The position numbers and the translations under genes are program-made. A DNA stretch of 9,251 nt from Bacteroidales bacterium. GTDB lineage: Bacteria; Bacteroidota; Bacteroidia; Bacteroidales; UBA932. The notes below the pieces were generated by a model. The model had not been told where the DNA came from and made no database searches. It worked only from the letters and a program-made list of their open reading frames with translations. The DNA lies in NCBI GenBank assembly GCA_013335275.1, contig JAAXVX010000040.1, positions 1 through 9,251 on the forward strand. Direction: 5' to 3'. Below, piece by piece: positions 1 through 7,158 of this stretch. Within the stretch, counting starts at the first letter, position 1; each line of letters opens with the position of its first letter.

Positions 1-431
1 GATGGCGTAAAGAGTTGTTCTCCTTCCGAGAATACAAGGTTCGAAAAAGAGGTATCCGTCACATATCCTTCTTTAATGATAATTATGTCATCGCAATCTC
101 CTCTCAAATCAAGAAGTTTATTCAAAGGCAGCCGGTCTTCGTATTTGAAAGAATAATCAATATTGCCTCCATCCACTATTTTAAGCGTCTTTACAATTTT
201 AGGCTGATATTTTTCTATCGTGTAATGCTCAATTTTTCCGGCATAGATTATTCTAAGTTTATATATGCCTTCACTATGAGAACTTCTGATTTCATTTATA
301 ATTGCGTCGAATGGCAAAACGGTTCTTGCTCCAAAGTGGTGAAAACAAGTCCTGGTTGCTCTCTCCAGATGAAGATCAAGGTTATGGGCAATCCCGTTTT
401 CAATTTTTATTGTTTCAATGAATGTCATCAT
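1..431 (-). CDS. pabC: Aminotransferase class IV, probable aminodeoxychorismate lyase (partial, C-terminus off window)
   Basis: Probable 4-amino-4-deoxychorismate lyase, a cytoplasmic PLP enzyme that releases pyruvate to give p-aminobenzoate for folate. The first 143 codons are present and the frame is still open at position 1. It has the fold-type IV layout: a conserved HLER segment near residue 21, a lysine at about residue 96 in FKYEDR that fits the Schiff-base lysine, and the class signature EGYVTDTSFSNLVF at residues 121-134. Two ATG codons in tandem (431 and 428) can serve as start. The first overlaps the pabB stop in ATGA, which implies translational coupling. Branched-chain and D-amino-acid aminotransferases share this fold. 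The assignment to PabC rests mainly on the direct coupling to pabB, and the missing C-terminal part would help decide. Confidence 0.8.
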   Translation of the reverse strand, partial: MMTFIETIKIENGIAHNLDLHLERATRTCFHHFGARTVLPFDAIINEIRSSHSEGIYKLRIIYAGKIEHYTIEKYQPKIVKTLKIVDGGNIDYSFKYEDRLPLNKLLDLRGDCDDIIIIKEGYVTDTSFSNLVFSEGEQLFTP

Positions 432-1417
432 TTTCTAAGAGGAAGATAAATTTTTGTAATTAACTCTTCATATTCGTCCCTGCACATACTATTCACCGTA
501 ATCCCCCCTCCACTGTGATAAAACAGGCTCCCGTCTGATTTCTTTTCAATAAATCTTATCAATACCGCCGAATCAAGCACCGTGCCGTCAAAATAGCCAA
601 AAACGCCTGTATAGAAACCTCTTTTTTCTCCCTCTGCCTTTGAAATCAATCTTAAAGTGGATGATTTTGGCGCACCGGATACCGATCCCGCCGGGAGCAT
701 GGAAAAAATGATATCCCCAAGGTTGTTTCCATAACCGACAGGAAGTTCTCCCCTGATGTCGGAACTTACCTGCAGGATATCTCCTCTGTCGGTCTCGATT
801 TTATCTATGTATTTGAACTTTTCTACCCATACCCGCCCGGAAACCTTGCCGAGGTCGTTCCGGATAAGATCAACAATTGTATTATGCTCGCAACTTTCTT
901 TATAATCTTTAAGTATAATCTCTCGGGCATTTGGAATTGATGCATCTATTGTCCCTTTCATTGGACAGGATGAGATAATTCCATTTTCTATCCGTACAAA
1001 CCTTTCAGGAGAGAACGAGACAAAGTCTTCCCCTGCACATATTCCAAACTGTGATTCAGTTGCACACAAAATCTTCTTCAAAGTAAGTGATGACTCAATT
1101 TCTGTTTTTGCTGTAAGATTTATAAGATATGTGTCTCCCCTTCTGAGACCGCTCATTACTATATTGAACTTTTCTGAATACTCAGCATATCGGATTAAAT
1201 CCTTTATTTTCAGAAGCGATTCATTTGGTGAAATAACTGTCCCGGTAAAATTTTTTACATCTCCTGCCCGGAACAGAACTTCATTTTGATTAAGAGGATC
1301 ATCTACAAACAAGCCGGACTCCATCTCAAAATCCACAGCAAACAGGAAGGGCCGGTTTACAGCCCCCGCATAGTTCATTTTTTCCCGGACAATTTGTGAA
1401 TTAATGTATGTCTTCAT
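428..1417 (-). CDS. pabB: Aminodeoxychorismate synthase component I
   Basis: Cytoplasmic chorismate-binding subunit that, with ammonia from PabA, aminates chorismate to 4-amino-4-deoxychorismate. At 329 aa it is the short form lacking a long N-terminal domain. PMKGT carries Lys154 where PabB enzymes have the lysine that attacks chorismate; anthranilate synthases have alanine there (PIAGT), so this favours PabB over TrpE. Further family blocks are RNDLGKVSG, PAGSVSGAPK (residues 242-251) and a C-terminal HSGGGITVNS segment. I chose the ATG at 1417 because the N-terminus then runs into the family-typical RPFLFAVDFEM, and because the frame upstream overlaps pabA in antisense. An ATG at 1378 is a less likely alternative. 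The stop overlaps the next gene by 4 nt, so the two form an operon. A -7-like element at 1433-1440 precedes the gene. Confidence 0.93.
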   Translation of the reverse strand: MKTYINSQIVREKMNYAGAVNRPFLFAVDFEMESGLFVDDPLNQNEVLFRAGDVKNFTGTVISPNESLLKIKDLIRYAEYSEKFNIVMSGLRRGDTYLINLTAKTEIESSLTLKKILCATESQFGICAGEDFVSFSPERFVRIENGIISSCPMKGTIDASIPNAREIILKDYKESCEHNTIVDLIRNDLGKVSGRVWVEKFKYIDKIETDRGDILQVSSDIRGELPVGYGNNLGDIIFSMLPAGSVSGAPKSSTLRLISKAEGEKRGFYTGVFGYFDGTVLDSAVLIRFIEKKSDGSLFYHSGGGITVNSMCRDEYEELITKIYLPLRK

Positions 1418-1432
1418 TCCTTTAATTACAGA

Positions 1433-1440
1433 CAAATGTA
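1433..1440 (-). promoter_or_regulatory. Bacteroidota-type -7 element for pabB-pabC
   Basis: Read on the minus strand this is TACATTTG, a full match to the TAnnTTTG -7 consensus of Bacteroidota primary sigma factor promoters. It would start transcription some 9-13 nt before the pabB ATG at 1417. No clear TTTG -33 element lies at the expected distance. It points away from the pabA element at 1451-1458. Confidence 0.55.
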
Positions 1441-1450
1441 ACAAAATATA

Positions 1451-1458
1451 TACTTTTG
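1451..1458 (+). promoter_or_regulatory. Bacteroidota-type -7 element for pabA
   Basis: TACTTTTG matches TAnnTTTG and ends only 4 nt before the pabA GTG at 1463. Transcription starting at the usual distance would give a leader of roughly 0-5 nt, so the mRNA may be leaderless. No convincing -33 TTTG is visible. Together with 1433-1440 it forms an inverted repeat of two -7 elements (7 of 8 bases symmetrical) around a 10-bp spacer. Confidence 0.55.
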
Positions 1459-1462
1459 TTTC

Positions 1463-2053
1463 GTGAAGAAAATTCTGCTGATAGACAACTACGATTCTTT
1501 CGTATACAATATTGTCCACCTTGTTAAAAGCGTGACCGGGCATGAATTGGAAATTTGCTGTAATGACAGGATTCCTTTTTCCAGGCTAAATGAGTTCAGC
1601 CATATTATTCTATCCCCGGGCCCCGGTTTGCCAAGCGAAGCAGGAGATTTGCTGAAAGTTATTGATATGTGTAAAAATACACACTCAATTCTTGGCATTT
1701 GCCTTGGTCATCAGGCCATAGCATGCTGCTTTGGAGGCAAGCTTCTGAACCTAAGCAATCCACTTCACGGACATAAGTCGCTTCTTAAACTTATAGATAA
1801 TTCCGACCCTGTTTTGGGGAAGATTTATAGTAATAATGGATGCTTTCCGGCAATAGAAGTTGGACTTTACCACTCCTGGGCTGTTGATGCAAATTCTTTA
1901 CCGGATGAATTATCTGTCGGATCTGTAAATGAATACGGAATTCCCATGTCTGTATTCCATAAAAAGTTTAAAATTTACGGAGTGCAGTTTCATCCGGAGT
2001 CGGTAATTTCCGAATATGGCTTAAACATTATGTCTAACTGGATGTTATTATAG
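1463..2053 (+). CDS. pabA: Aminodeoxychorismate synthase component II (glutamine amidotransferase)
   Basis: Class I glutamine amidotransferase that hydrolyses glutamine and passes ammonia to PabB. The 196-aa length is normal for PabA/TrpG. It opens with MKKILLIDNYDSFVYN, the usual family start. It has the oxyanion-loop motif SPGPG, the nucleophile Cys80 in GICLGHQ, and His177 and Glu179 of the triad in FHPES. The start must be GTG at 1463: no ATG lies upstream in frame before a stop at 1439-1441, and the encoded N-terminus is canonical. PabA and TrpG cannot be told apart reliably by sequence, and one protein may serve both enzymes. Its place beside pabB and a pabC-like gene supports the PabA role. 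It is divergent from pabBC rather than in the same operon. Confidence 0.92.
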   Translation: MKKILLIDNYDSFVYNIVHLVKSVTGHELEICCNDRIPFSRLNEFSHIILSPGPGLPSEAGDLLKVIDMCKNTHSILGICLGHQAIACCFGGKLLNLSNPLHGHKSLLKLIDNSDPVLGKIYSNNGCFPAIEVGLYHSWAVDANSLPDELSVGSVNEYGIPMSVFHKKFKIYGVQFHPESVISEYGLNIMSNWMLL

Positions 2054-2060
2054 ATATTAT

Positions 2061-2092
2061 ATTGCATTTTTCTTGAATAAACCTTACATTTG
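2061..2092 (+). promoter_or_regulatory. Probable promoter of the large LruC-domain lipoprotein gene
   Basis: A -33-like ATTG at 2061-2064 (3 of 4 to TTTG), a 20-bp spacer and a full -7 element TACATTTG at 2085-2092 give the usual Bacteroidota promoter layout. The start of transcription would be near 2095-2099. A TTG at 2090 inside the element is therefore excluded as a translation start. Confidence 0.6.
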
Positions 2093-2114
2093 TTGATAAA
2101 TATGTTGATAACCC
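2091..2114 (+). repeat. 12-bp tandem repeat in the lipoprotein leader
   Basis: Two adjacent 12-bp units share their first nine bases, TGTTGATAA. The repeat begins in the -7 element and covers the presumed transcription start. It could be a chance duplication or a small operator. Confidence 0.45.
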
Positions 2115-2131
2115 CGATTAAAACCAATTTT

Positions 2132-4612
2132 ATGACCCGCAATTACCTAACCAATAGTAAATTAGCAATCTATTTTTTGCTTCTATTAATTTCTAGCAGT
2201 TGCGTTAAATTTCCTGCTCCAGGCCCTGGGCCTGTGCCAGGAACAACAATTCCTTCAGATTTTAACTGGAAAACCGTACAGGATGTTAATATTAATGTTC
2301 AGGTTCCCTCTGTCAGCGGTATTGGCGACAACTATATCAGAGTGATTCGCATATATACATCTCCGATGCTTAAGGACGGTTCTCTCATCGCATCAGGAGC
2401 TGCCAAACCGGGGAGTCCACTAGCTGTTAAACTGACCTTACCTACAGCACTCACATCTGTTTATGTTCAGGAGATTCTGCCAACAGGCAAAAGAACAGTT
2501 CAGAAAGCTGATATTTCATCTACACTGTTAAATATAACAATCAATAATAGTACTTCAAATTCGCAACAGGCACAGGTGATTGCAACAAAGGCGTCTTTTA
2601 CATCACCTTCGATTTCTATCCCGGCAAACTACGATGTAACTCTTGGTGCGACCGGCAGCACTACAATTCTTGGCTTTGACTCCGGACAAAGTTCTGCGTA
2701 TGGTAATACTTACAAATCTTACTATATTCCAGCAGGAGTGACAAGAACCGCTTCAACCAATATGAGCAATTATCTTAGCCATGCTATTCTGTATGTCAAG
2801 GGAAATCTTAATTTGTCTTCTTCCACAATAAGTCTTAACAAAACATCAATTGTAATACTGGATGGCGGATCGGTTACAGTAAAAGGATTAAATACAGGAG
2901 TTTTTGATGCAACTATTCCAATAGTATATATGCAGCAAAACACCAGCCTGACCTCTTCCGGAACCGTTGAATTCAATGACGGGATAACAATTGTAAATAA
3001 GGGGTCTATGACTGTCAATGGTGATATAAAGATGAATGTTGCAAGCACTTTTTATAACGAAGGCAGTATAGCACTAACCAAAAATAATTATGGTCTTCAG
3101 ATTACAAACAACTCCACTCTTTATAATAACGGAACAATTAATACTAAAGTTCTTAACCTGACTTCAAATGCTTCTTTGGTAAACGATGTATCCGGAAAAG
3201 TTACTGCAATCACATACTATCAAACAAATGGAACCGTATTAGACAACTTCAACGAATTAGTTGTTACAACAAAACTCAAGGCAGAAGGTGGCGGGATATT
3301 GAATAACTACTGCAATATTGCAGCAAATGTAACAGAATTTCAAAGTGCGGTAGTCAATCTATATGACGGTTCGCTTTGGGAAACCCAGACATCCTTGATG
3401 AATAATGCTTCTATTACAATGAACGGTGGAAGTATGTTTCTTACCGGAACCATTTCTGAAGTTTATAAGATGTATCTATTATCTTCATCAAGTACATATT
3501 CGGTATTCAAATGTACAGGAAACGTTCCTGATATGAGATGGGCATCCTCGCAGGTAAACGGAAAAATTGAGTTTGTACATACAAATCTTGTAATTGGTTC
3601 TTCCGGCACAAATGGAAGTCTTTTGTATGAAGCACTTTTTAATAATAATGGGTCAATCTTATCTAAAGTTCAAACTAAAAATATCCTGGCATCTTCTTGC
3701 AACGATGCTGCCGGGCAAATAGAGGACCCGACTCCGGTAATTATTGACAACGACGGAGACGGCGTTGCTGCTGAATTCGATGCAGATGATAATGATGCAA
3801 ACGTTGCTTTTGTCTCATATTTCCCAACTGAAACAACATGGGGTACATTCGCCTTTGAAGATTTGTGGCCATGGAAGGGAGACTACGATATGAACGACCT
3901 GGTTCTTGGCTTTAGGGTTAAACTTTATTCTAATTCGGAGAACAAAGTTACTTCAATGGATTTTGACTACAACATCCGTGCTGCAGGAAGCAGTTTGATT
4001 TTATCCGCTGCATTCCAGCTGGATAAGGTTAATGCATCAAATGTAACCTCCGTTACGGGAGAGCCGGTATCGGGAACAGCTCCTTTTGCAGTAAGTACAA
4101 ACGGAACTGAGAGTGGAGTAAATCTGGCAGTAATTCCATTATTTAATAAGGTAAGAGATATTATTACAGAAGATTATTCGTCGTTCCTAAACACACTTGC
4201 CGACAGCTATATAAATACGCCTAATAAATCTGTAAAAATAAGATTTACTTCTCCTGTGAATTTATCGGATTTGAATATGAGTTCCATAAATTTCTTTGTT
4301 GTAAAAAACAGCGCCGGGGAAACATTACGCGGCAAAGAGATACATCTTCCGACATTCCTTCATACATCAAAGGCAGATGTTAGTTATTTTTCCGGAAAGC
4401 AGTTGCATCCTACCGATAAGTACAAGTTCGATGATGGAATGATGTGGGGAATCATGATTCCGGAACCGTTCAATTATCCTTTCGAGTATCAGGCTGTTGA
4501 TGTAGCATATCTGCACTTCAACGAATGGGCATTATCCGGAGGAGTAAACTTCAATGACTGGTATAAAAACCTTAGCGGTTACAGGGACGATACAAAAATC
4601 TTTACTTATTAG
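2132..4612 (+). CDS. LruC-domain (DUF4842-type) lipoprotein with repeat-rich middle region
   Basis: Predicted 826-aa envelope lipoprotein of unknown function. A hydrophobic signal ends in ISSSC, giving lipid-modified Cys24, followed by VKF and a Pro/Gly-rich linker. Residues 44 to about 130 form a small domain starting FNWKT. Residues of about 215-445 are rich in alternating short strands with Asn/Gly turns, as in a beta-helix. Cys in SSCND precedes a calcium-loop-like DNDGDG (539-544). The C-terminal LruC domain has FEDLWP (575-580), GDYDMND (583-589) and RGKEIHLP (733-740). I chose ATG 2132 because it gives a compact signal peptide; ATG 2102 in the same frame is possible. No type IX sorting domain is seen at the C-terminus, and no clear acidic surface-export signal follows Cys24. 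Its N- and C-terminal domains recur as separate genes at 7240-9170. It probably acts in adhesion or surface structure, by inference only. Confidence 0.85.
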   Translation: MTRNYLTNSKLAIYFLLLLISSSCVKFPAPGPGPVPGTTIPSDFNWKTVQDVNINVQVPSVSGIGDNYIRVIRIYTSPMLKDGSLIASGAAKPGSPLAVKLTLPTALTSVYVQEILPTGKRTVQKADISSTLLNITINNSTSNSQQAQVIATKASFTSPSISIPANYDVTLGATGSTTILGFDSGQSSAYGNTYKSYYIPAGVTRTASTNMSNYLSHAILYVKGNLNLSSSTISLNKTSIVILDGGSVTVKGLNTGVFDATIPIVYMQQNTSLTSSGTVEFNDGITIVNKGSMTVNGDIKMNVASTFYNEGSIALTKNNYGLQITNNSTLYNNGTINTKVLNLTSNASLVNDVSGKVTAITYYQTNGTVLDNFNELVVTTKLKAEGGGILNNYCNIAANVTEFQSAVVNLYDGSLWETQTSLMNNASITMNGGSMFLTGTISEVYKMYLLSSSSTYSVFKCTGNVPDMRWASSQVNGKIEFVHTNLVIGSSGTNGSLLYEALFNNNGSILSKVQTKNILASSCNDAAGQIEDPTPVIIDNDGDGVAAEFDADDNDANVAFVSYFPTETTWGTFAFEDLWPWKGDYDMNDLVLGFRVKLYSNSENKVTSMDFDYNIRAAGSSLILSAAFQLDKVNASNVTSVTGEPVSGTAPFAVSTNGTESGVNLAVIPLFNKVRDIITEDYSSFLNTLADSYINTPNKSVKIRFTSPVNLSDLNMSSINFFVVKNSAGETLRGKEIHLPTFLHTSKADVSYFSGKQLHPTDKYKFDDGMMWGIMIPEPFNYPFEYQAVDVAYLHFNEWALSGGVNFNDWYKNLSGYRDDTKIFTY

Positions 4613-4634
4613 ACTGGCATTTAATACTATTATA

Positions 4635-4669
4635 AAAAGAGGGTCGTAAATATATTACGGCCCTCTTTT
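4635..4669. terminator. Bidirectional intrinsic terminator
   Basis: The 15-nt arms 4635-4649 and 4655-4669 pair fully, with one U-G wobble, around a 5-nt loop. The stem has a GC-rich core and an A-tract on the left that becomes a T-tract on the right, so both strands end in U-rich RNA. It lies between the stops of the convergent lipoprotein gene (4612) and glycosyltransferase gene (4700) and can serve both. Confidence 0.88.
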
Positions 4670-4699
4670 GTGTTCAAGTTGCTTATTTAATAAACCGGA

Positions 4700-5845
4700 T
4701 TAGCTCATCAAATCTTTAAACAACGATTCCCATTCTTTTGCTACCACTTCAATTTGAAATTGTTCTGCCCTTTTTCTTGCAGCAAGGCCCATTTCTTTGC
4801 GGACATCTTTATTTTCAATTAAATAGTTGATTTTTTCTGCCAAAGAATTTATATTGCCTTTTTCGACAAGTATCCCGTTAATTCCGTCATTAATTATCTC
4901 TTTCGGACCACAAGGACAGGCAAATGCAACGGGTGGAATTCCGCTTGCCATTGCTTCTGTTATAACCATTCCAAATCCTTCAAATCTGGAACTGAAAGCA
5001 AAAATTGAACTTTCAATGAATTTATCCGCCAGGTTGCTAACCGGCTCTTCGAAAAAGCATTTATCTGCAATTCCATTATCAACTGCCTGCCTTCTGAAAG
5101 ACTCCTTATTCCCTGCGCCATATATTGTCAAAGTCCAGTCAGGATGTTTCTCAGAAACAATTTTCCAGCTGTCTATTAACATATCATAACCTTTAACATG
5201 CACAAATCTTCCTGCTGCAATAACTTTTTTGGCTGAGCAATCGGATATATTCCCCGGAAGTTTGTCTAACGGATTGTAAATAACCGATACATTCTCCAGC
5301 TCGTTCCATTGATCCTTGTCTTCGTGGCTCAGCACAACAAATCTGTCCAGTCTTTTCAAATTTGCGATAAGTTGATGCATCCAGAGCTTTGAAACTATCG
5401 ATTTGAAAAAACCGGGTGAATCGTGTATGTCCAAATCTCTGTAATTCTTTTTATTAAAATGTAATTCACCAACCTTACGGCTGCCATCTTTAATTCGGGT
5501 AATAAAATTAATTTCCCGTCTTAAAGTAGATATTGTAATGTCCGGCTTTATCTGCTTAAGCGTTTTTGATAATCGCCTTTTATAAAGTGTCTGTTTAAAT
5601 GTATAATAAAAAACCTTTTTATAAATTGGATAATTCCAAATATATTCAAAATCAATATTTAAATTAATTACTGATATTTTATTGGACAACGGGAATGCCG
5701 GTGGTTTCCCAAGGCCATCAGTTGTAATTATAAAAACATCATAACCAAGCACATCAGCAAAATAATTGGCCTTAATCGTCAGGGTTTTTTCCATGCCGCT
5801 GGCAGAATATAATGCCGGTATACAGTACGCCAGTTTGATACTCAT
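4700..5845 (-). CDS. Glycosyltransferase family 4 protein
   Basis: Predicted cytoplasmic, retaining GT-B glycosyltransferase of 381 aa that would move a sugar from an activated donor to a glycan acceptor. The N-terminal half holds an LAYCIPAL strand and a Gly-containing loop (SASGMEK). The C-terminal half has the GT4 donor-site blocks AAGRFVHVKGYDML, IYGAG, the E-x7-E pair Glu289 and Glu297 in EGFGMVITEAMASG, and CGPKEIINDGINGILV. It resembles the AmsD/EpsD-like branch used in capsule, exopolysaccharide or protein-glycan assembly; donor and acceptor cannot be read from sequence. The ATG overlaps the stop of the upstream gene in TAATG, so translation is likely coupled. No other polysaccharide gene is in the window, which is unusual for this family. 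Confidence 0.9.
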   Translation of the reverse strand: MSIKLAYCIPALYSASGMEKTLTIKANYFADVLGYDVFIITTDGLGKPPAFPLSNKISVINLNIDFEYIWNYPIYKKVFYYTFKQTLYKRRLSKTLKQIKPDITISTLRREINFITRIKDGSRKVGELHFNKKNYRDLDIHDSPGFFKSIVSKLWMHQLIANLKRLDRFVVLSHEDKDQWNELENVSVIYNPLDKLPGNISDCSAKKVIAAGRFVHVKGYDMLIDSWKIVSEKHPDWTLTIYGAGNKESFRRQAVDNGIADKCFFEEPVSNLADKFIESSIFAFSSRFEGFGMVITEAMASGIPPVAFACPCGPKEIINDGINGILVEKGNINSLAEKINYLIENKDVRKEMGLAARKRAEQFQIEVVAKEWESLFKDLMS

Positions 5846-6441
5846 TATAGTTTAATTTCTTTTATCAAAAACTTTGCAAGTTCCTTTCCTCCTTTGGCAA
5901 ATGATTCCTGCACCCGAAAGCCCACATCATAGTCATTTCCTCCAAAATTGTTGGCAGAGGCATCTTTAATGACAATTGTTGCAATTTCCTTTCCATCTGA
6001 CTTGTTAACAAATATACAAGTAAAATCGACAGATGCGCTTCTTCTTGCAACTCCAACATTAAAACCGGGCTCAATAAAATCTACATTTACTTTCATTAAA
6101 ATTTCACCATCGCCTAAAGTTGCATTAATGTCTTTGTCTTTCAAATATTTTGAAAACAACTCAATAAATTTTGGCTCAAACCTCTCGTCACGGTCGGACA
6201 ACCACGCTTTATGCCACTCATCTCCCCATCCTGATTTCTTTGAATTGTACGCTTCAATCTTTTCCTTTACATACTTTTCTTCTGTCATCTTGCCTACTTT
6301 CATATTTTCGTAGGTGAAAGAGACCCCTATTGCTTTAGCTTCCTTAATTGAATTAAGAGAGCCAGACGTTTTCTTTATACTCTGGCCAAAAGCACCAATC
6401 CCGATAAATAAAATCAATGCCAACATTAAAATCTTTTTCAT
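5845..6441 (-). CDS. Exported protein of unknown function
   Basis: I do not recognise a named family. The 198-aa product starts with a Sec signal peptide (MKKILMLALILFIGIGAFG) probably cut before Gln20, a G|Q site common in Bacteroidota, so it should reach the periplasm or beyond. The mature part has a charged helical region with many Lys and Glu (about 30-95), then alternating strands including ILMKVNVDF and SVDFTCIFV, and a final helix ending FLIKEIKL. The strand order is loosely like DUF4410-type envelope proteins, but this is only an impression. The stop overlaps the ATG of the glycosyltransferase (TAATG), so the two are co-translated. Only a weak promoter could be seen upstream; transcription may start in the 76-bp gap or read through from the gene at 6518-7135. 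Confidence 0.85.
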   Translation of the reverse strand: MKKILMLALILFIGIGAFGQSIKKTSGSLNSIKEAKAIGVSFTYENMKVGKMTEEKYVKEKIEAYNSKKSGWGDEWHKAWLSDRDERFEPKFIELFSKYLKDKDINATLGDGEILMKVNVDFIEPGFNVGVARRSASVDFTCIFVNKSDGKEIATIVIKDASANNFGGNDYDVGFRVQESFAKGGKELAKFLIKEIKL

Positions 6442-6473
6442 AATAATAAATATTTTAGGTTAGTATAAATGAA

Positions 6474-6501
6474 ATAAGCCTGCAAAAGTTTGCAGGCTTA
6501 T
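6474..6501 (-). terminator. Near-perfect palindromic hairpin, likely terminator
   Basis: Arms 6474-6486 and 6489-6501 are exact inverted repeats with core GCCTGCAAA. Sterically this means a 12-bp stem with a 4-nt loop. It begins 16 nt after the stop of the 205-aa gene on the minus strand and is followed by the moderately T-rich TTTCATTTAT. It may end that transcript fully or partly before the next gene at 6441. Confidence 0.7.
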
Positions 6502-6517
6502 AAAAATAAATTTACGA

Positions 6518-7135
6518 TTAAAGTTTAAATATCTTTTCCAGAGAGGATGCCCAGTAGTTTCTTAGCCCAAAACCGCCTGCCTTTCCGGAAACTCTGTCTG
6601 TGAAAACTATTTTCTTTGTTTTCACATTAAAACATACAGCTATATAATTTCCTATTCCTGCCTCCTTGTCCAAAAGTTCTGCAACATAAAGTACACCATA
6701 GCCTATATCTTTGCCTGTATTGAAAGACTTAACGAGAGCAACTACAGCGGCGTCATCAATTTTAAATGTTTTACTGTATGTTGGCATTCCGGATTCGTTC
6801 ATAATGCGTGCCCTGTAAATAGCTTCGTCGATACTCACATTGTCGAAAGTCGTAAACTGAATTTTTTTTAACTCCTTAGACTGATCTATCTCTCTTATGT
6901 ACTTTGTAAAGAAATTGCCATAAGGATATTTTTTAGTTTCTGAGACAATAAGTTTATTAATCTCCTCAAAAGCCTTGGCAACCTTTCCCGGTTCTTCTTT
7001 TACGCCAAATGTTTTAACCAAAGTAAAATCTACTCCGTAAAAATTCATTTTTGGAACAGCCTGGCCTTCTATTTTCTCAAGCGAATACACCATTCCAGGT
7101 ATAATCATAAACAATAGAAACAGTAACTTTTTCAT
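6518..7135 (-). CDS. Exported protein of unknown function
   Basis: A 205-aa protein with no family name I can support. A short signal peptide, MKKLLFLLFMIIPGMVYS, is followed by a mature domain of about 187 residues. Visible features are a strand segment FYGVDFTLVKTFGV, a Lys/Glu-rich helix, a middle stretch with TFDNVSIDEAIYRAR, and a C-terminal part with YIAVCFNVKTKKIVFTD, then Gly-rich GKAGGFGLRNYW. This order recalls conserved hypothetical proteins of Bacteroidales. I chose ATG 7135 because it begins the signal peptide; a TTG two codons upstream (7141) is unnecessary. A TATATTTG element at 7159-7166 lies just upstream and a hairpin at 6474-6501 follows, so it can be its own unit. Signal, length and strand order are loosely like the next gene (5845-6441), possibly distant relatives. 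Confidence 0.85.
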   Translation of the reverse strand: MKKLLFLLFMIIPGMVYSLEKIEGQAVPKMNFYGVDFTLVKTFGVKEEPGKVAKAFEEINKLIVSETKKYPYGNFFTKYIREIDQSKELKKIQFTTFDNVSIDEAIYRARIMNESGMPTYSKTFKIDDAAVVALVKSFNTGKDIGYGVLYVAELLDKEAGIGNYIAVCFNVKTKKIVFTDRVSGKAGGFGLRNYWASSLEKIFKL

Positions 7136-7158
7136 AGTCAAAATTTTTATGCTTTAAA

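Noticed and set aside
15..449. Open frame of 144 codons on the plus strand
   Set aside because: It is the antisense of the pabC-like gene, whose minus-strand frame carries clear class IV aminotransferase motifs and couples to pabB.
1418..1543. N-terminal extension of pabB up to 1543
   Set aside because: The added 42 residues would be antisense to the start of pabA, contain no family motif and cross the divergent promoters. ATG 1417 gives the normal PabB N-terminus.
2090..2131. TTG start at 2090 for the large lipoprotein
   Set aside because: It lies inside the -7 promoter element, so it would not be in the mRNA, and it lengthens the signal peptide needlessly.
4827..5189. Plus-strand frame of 120 codons
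   Set aside because: It is antisense to the glycosyltransferase donor-binding domain and has no recognisable features.
5948..6313. Plus-strand frame of 121 codons
   Set aside because: It is antisense to the 198-aa exported protein, whose signal peptide and coupling to the next gene mark it as the real frame.
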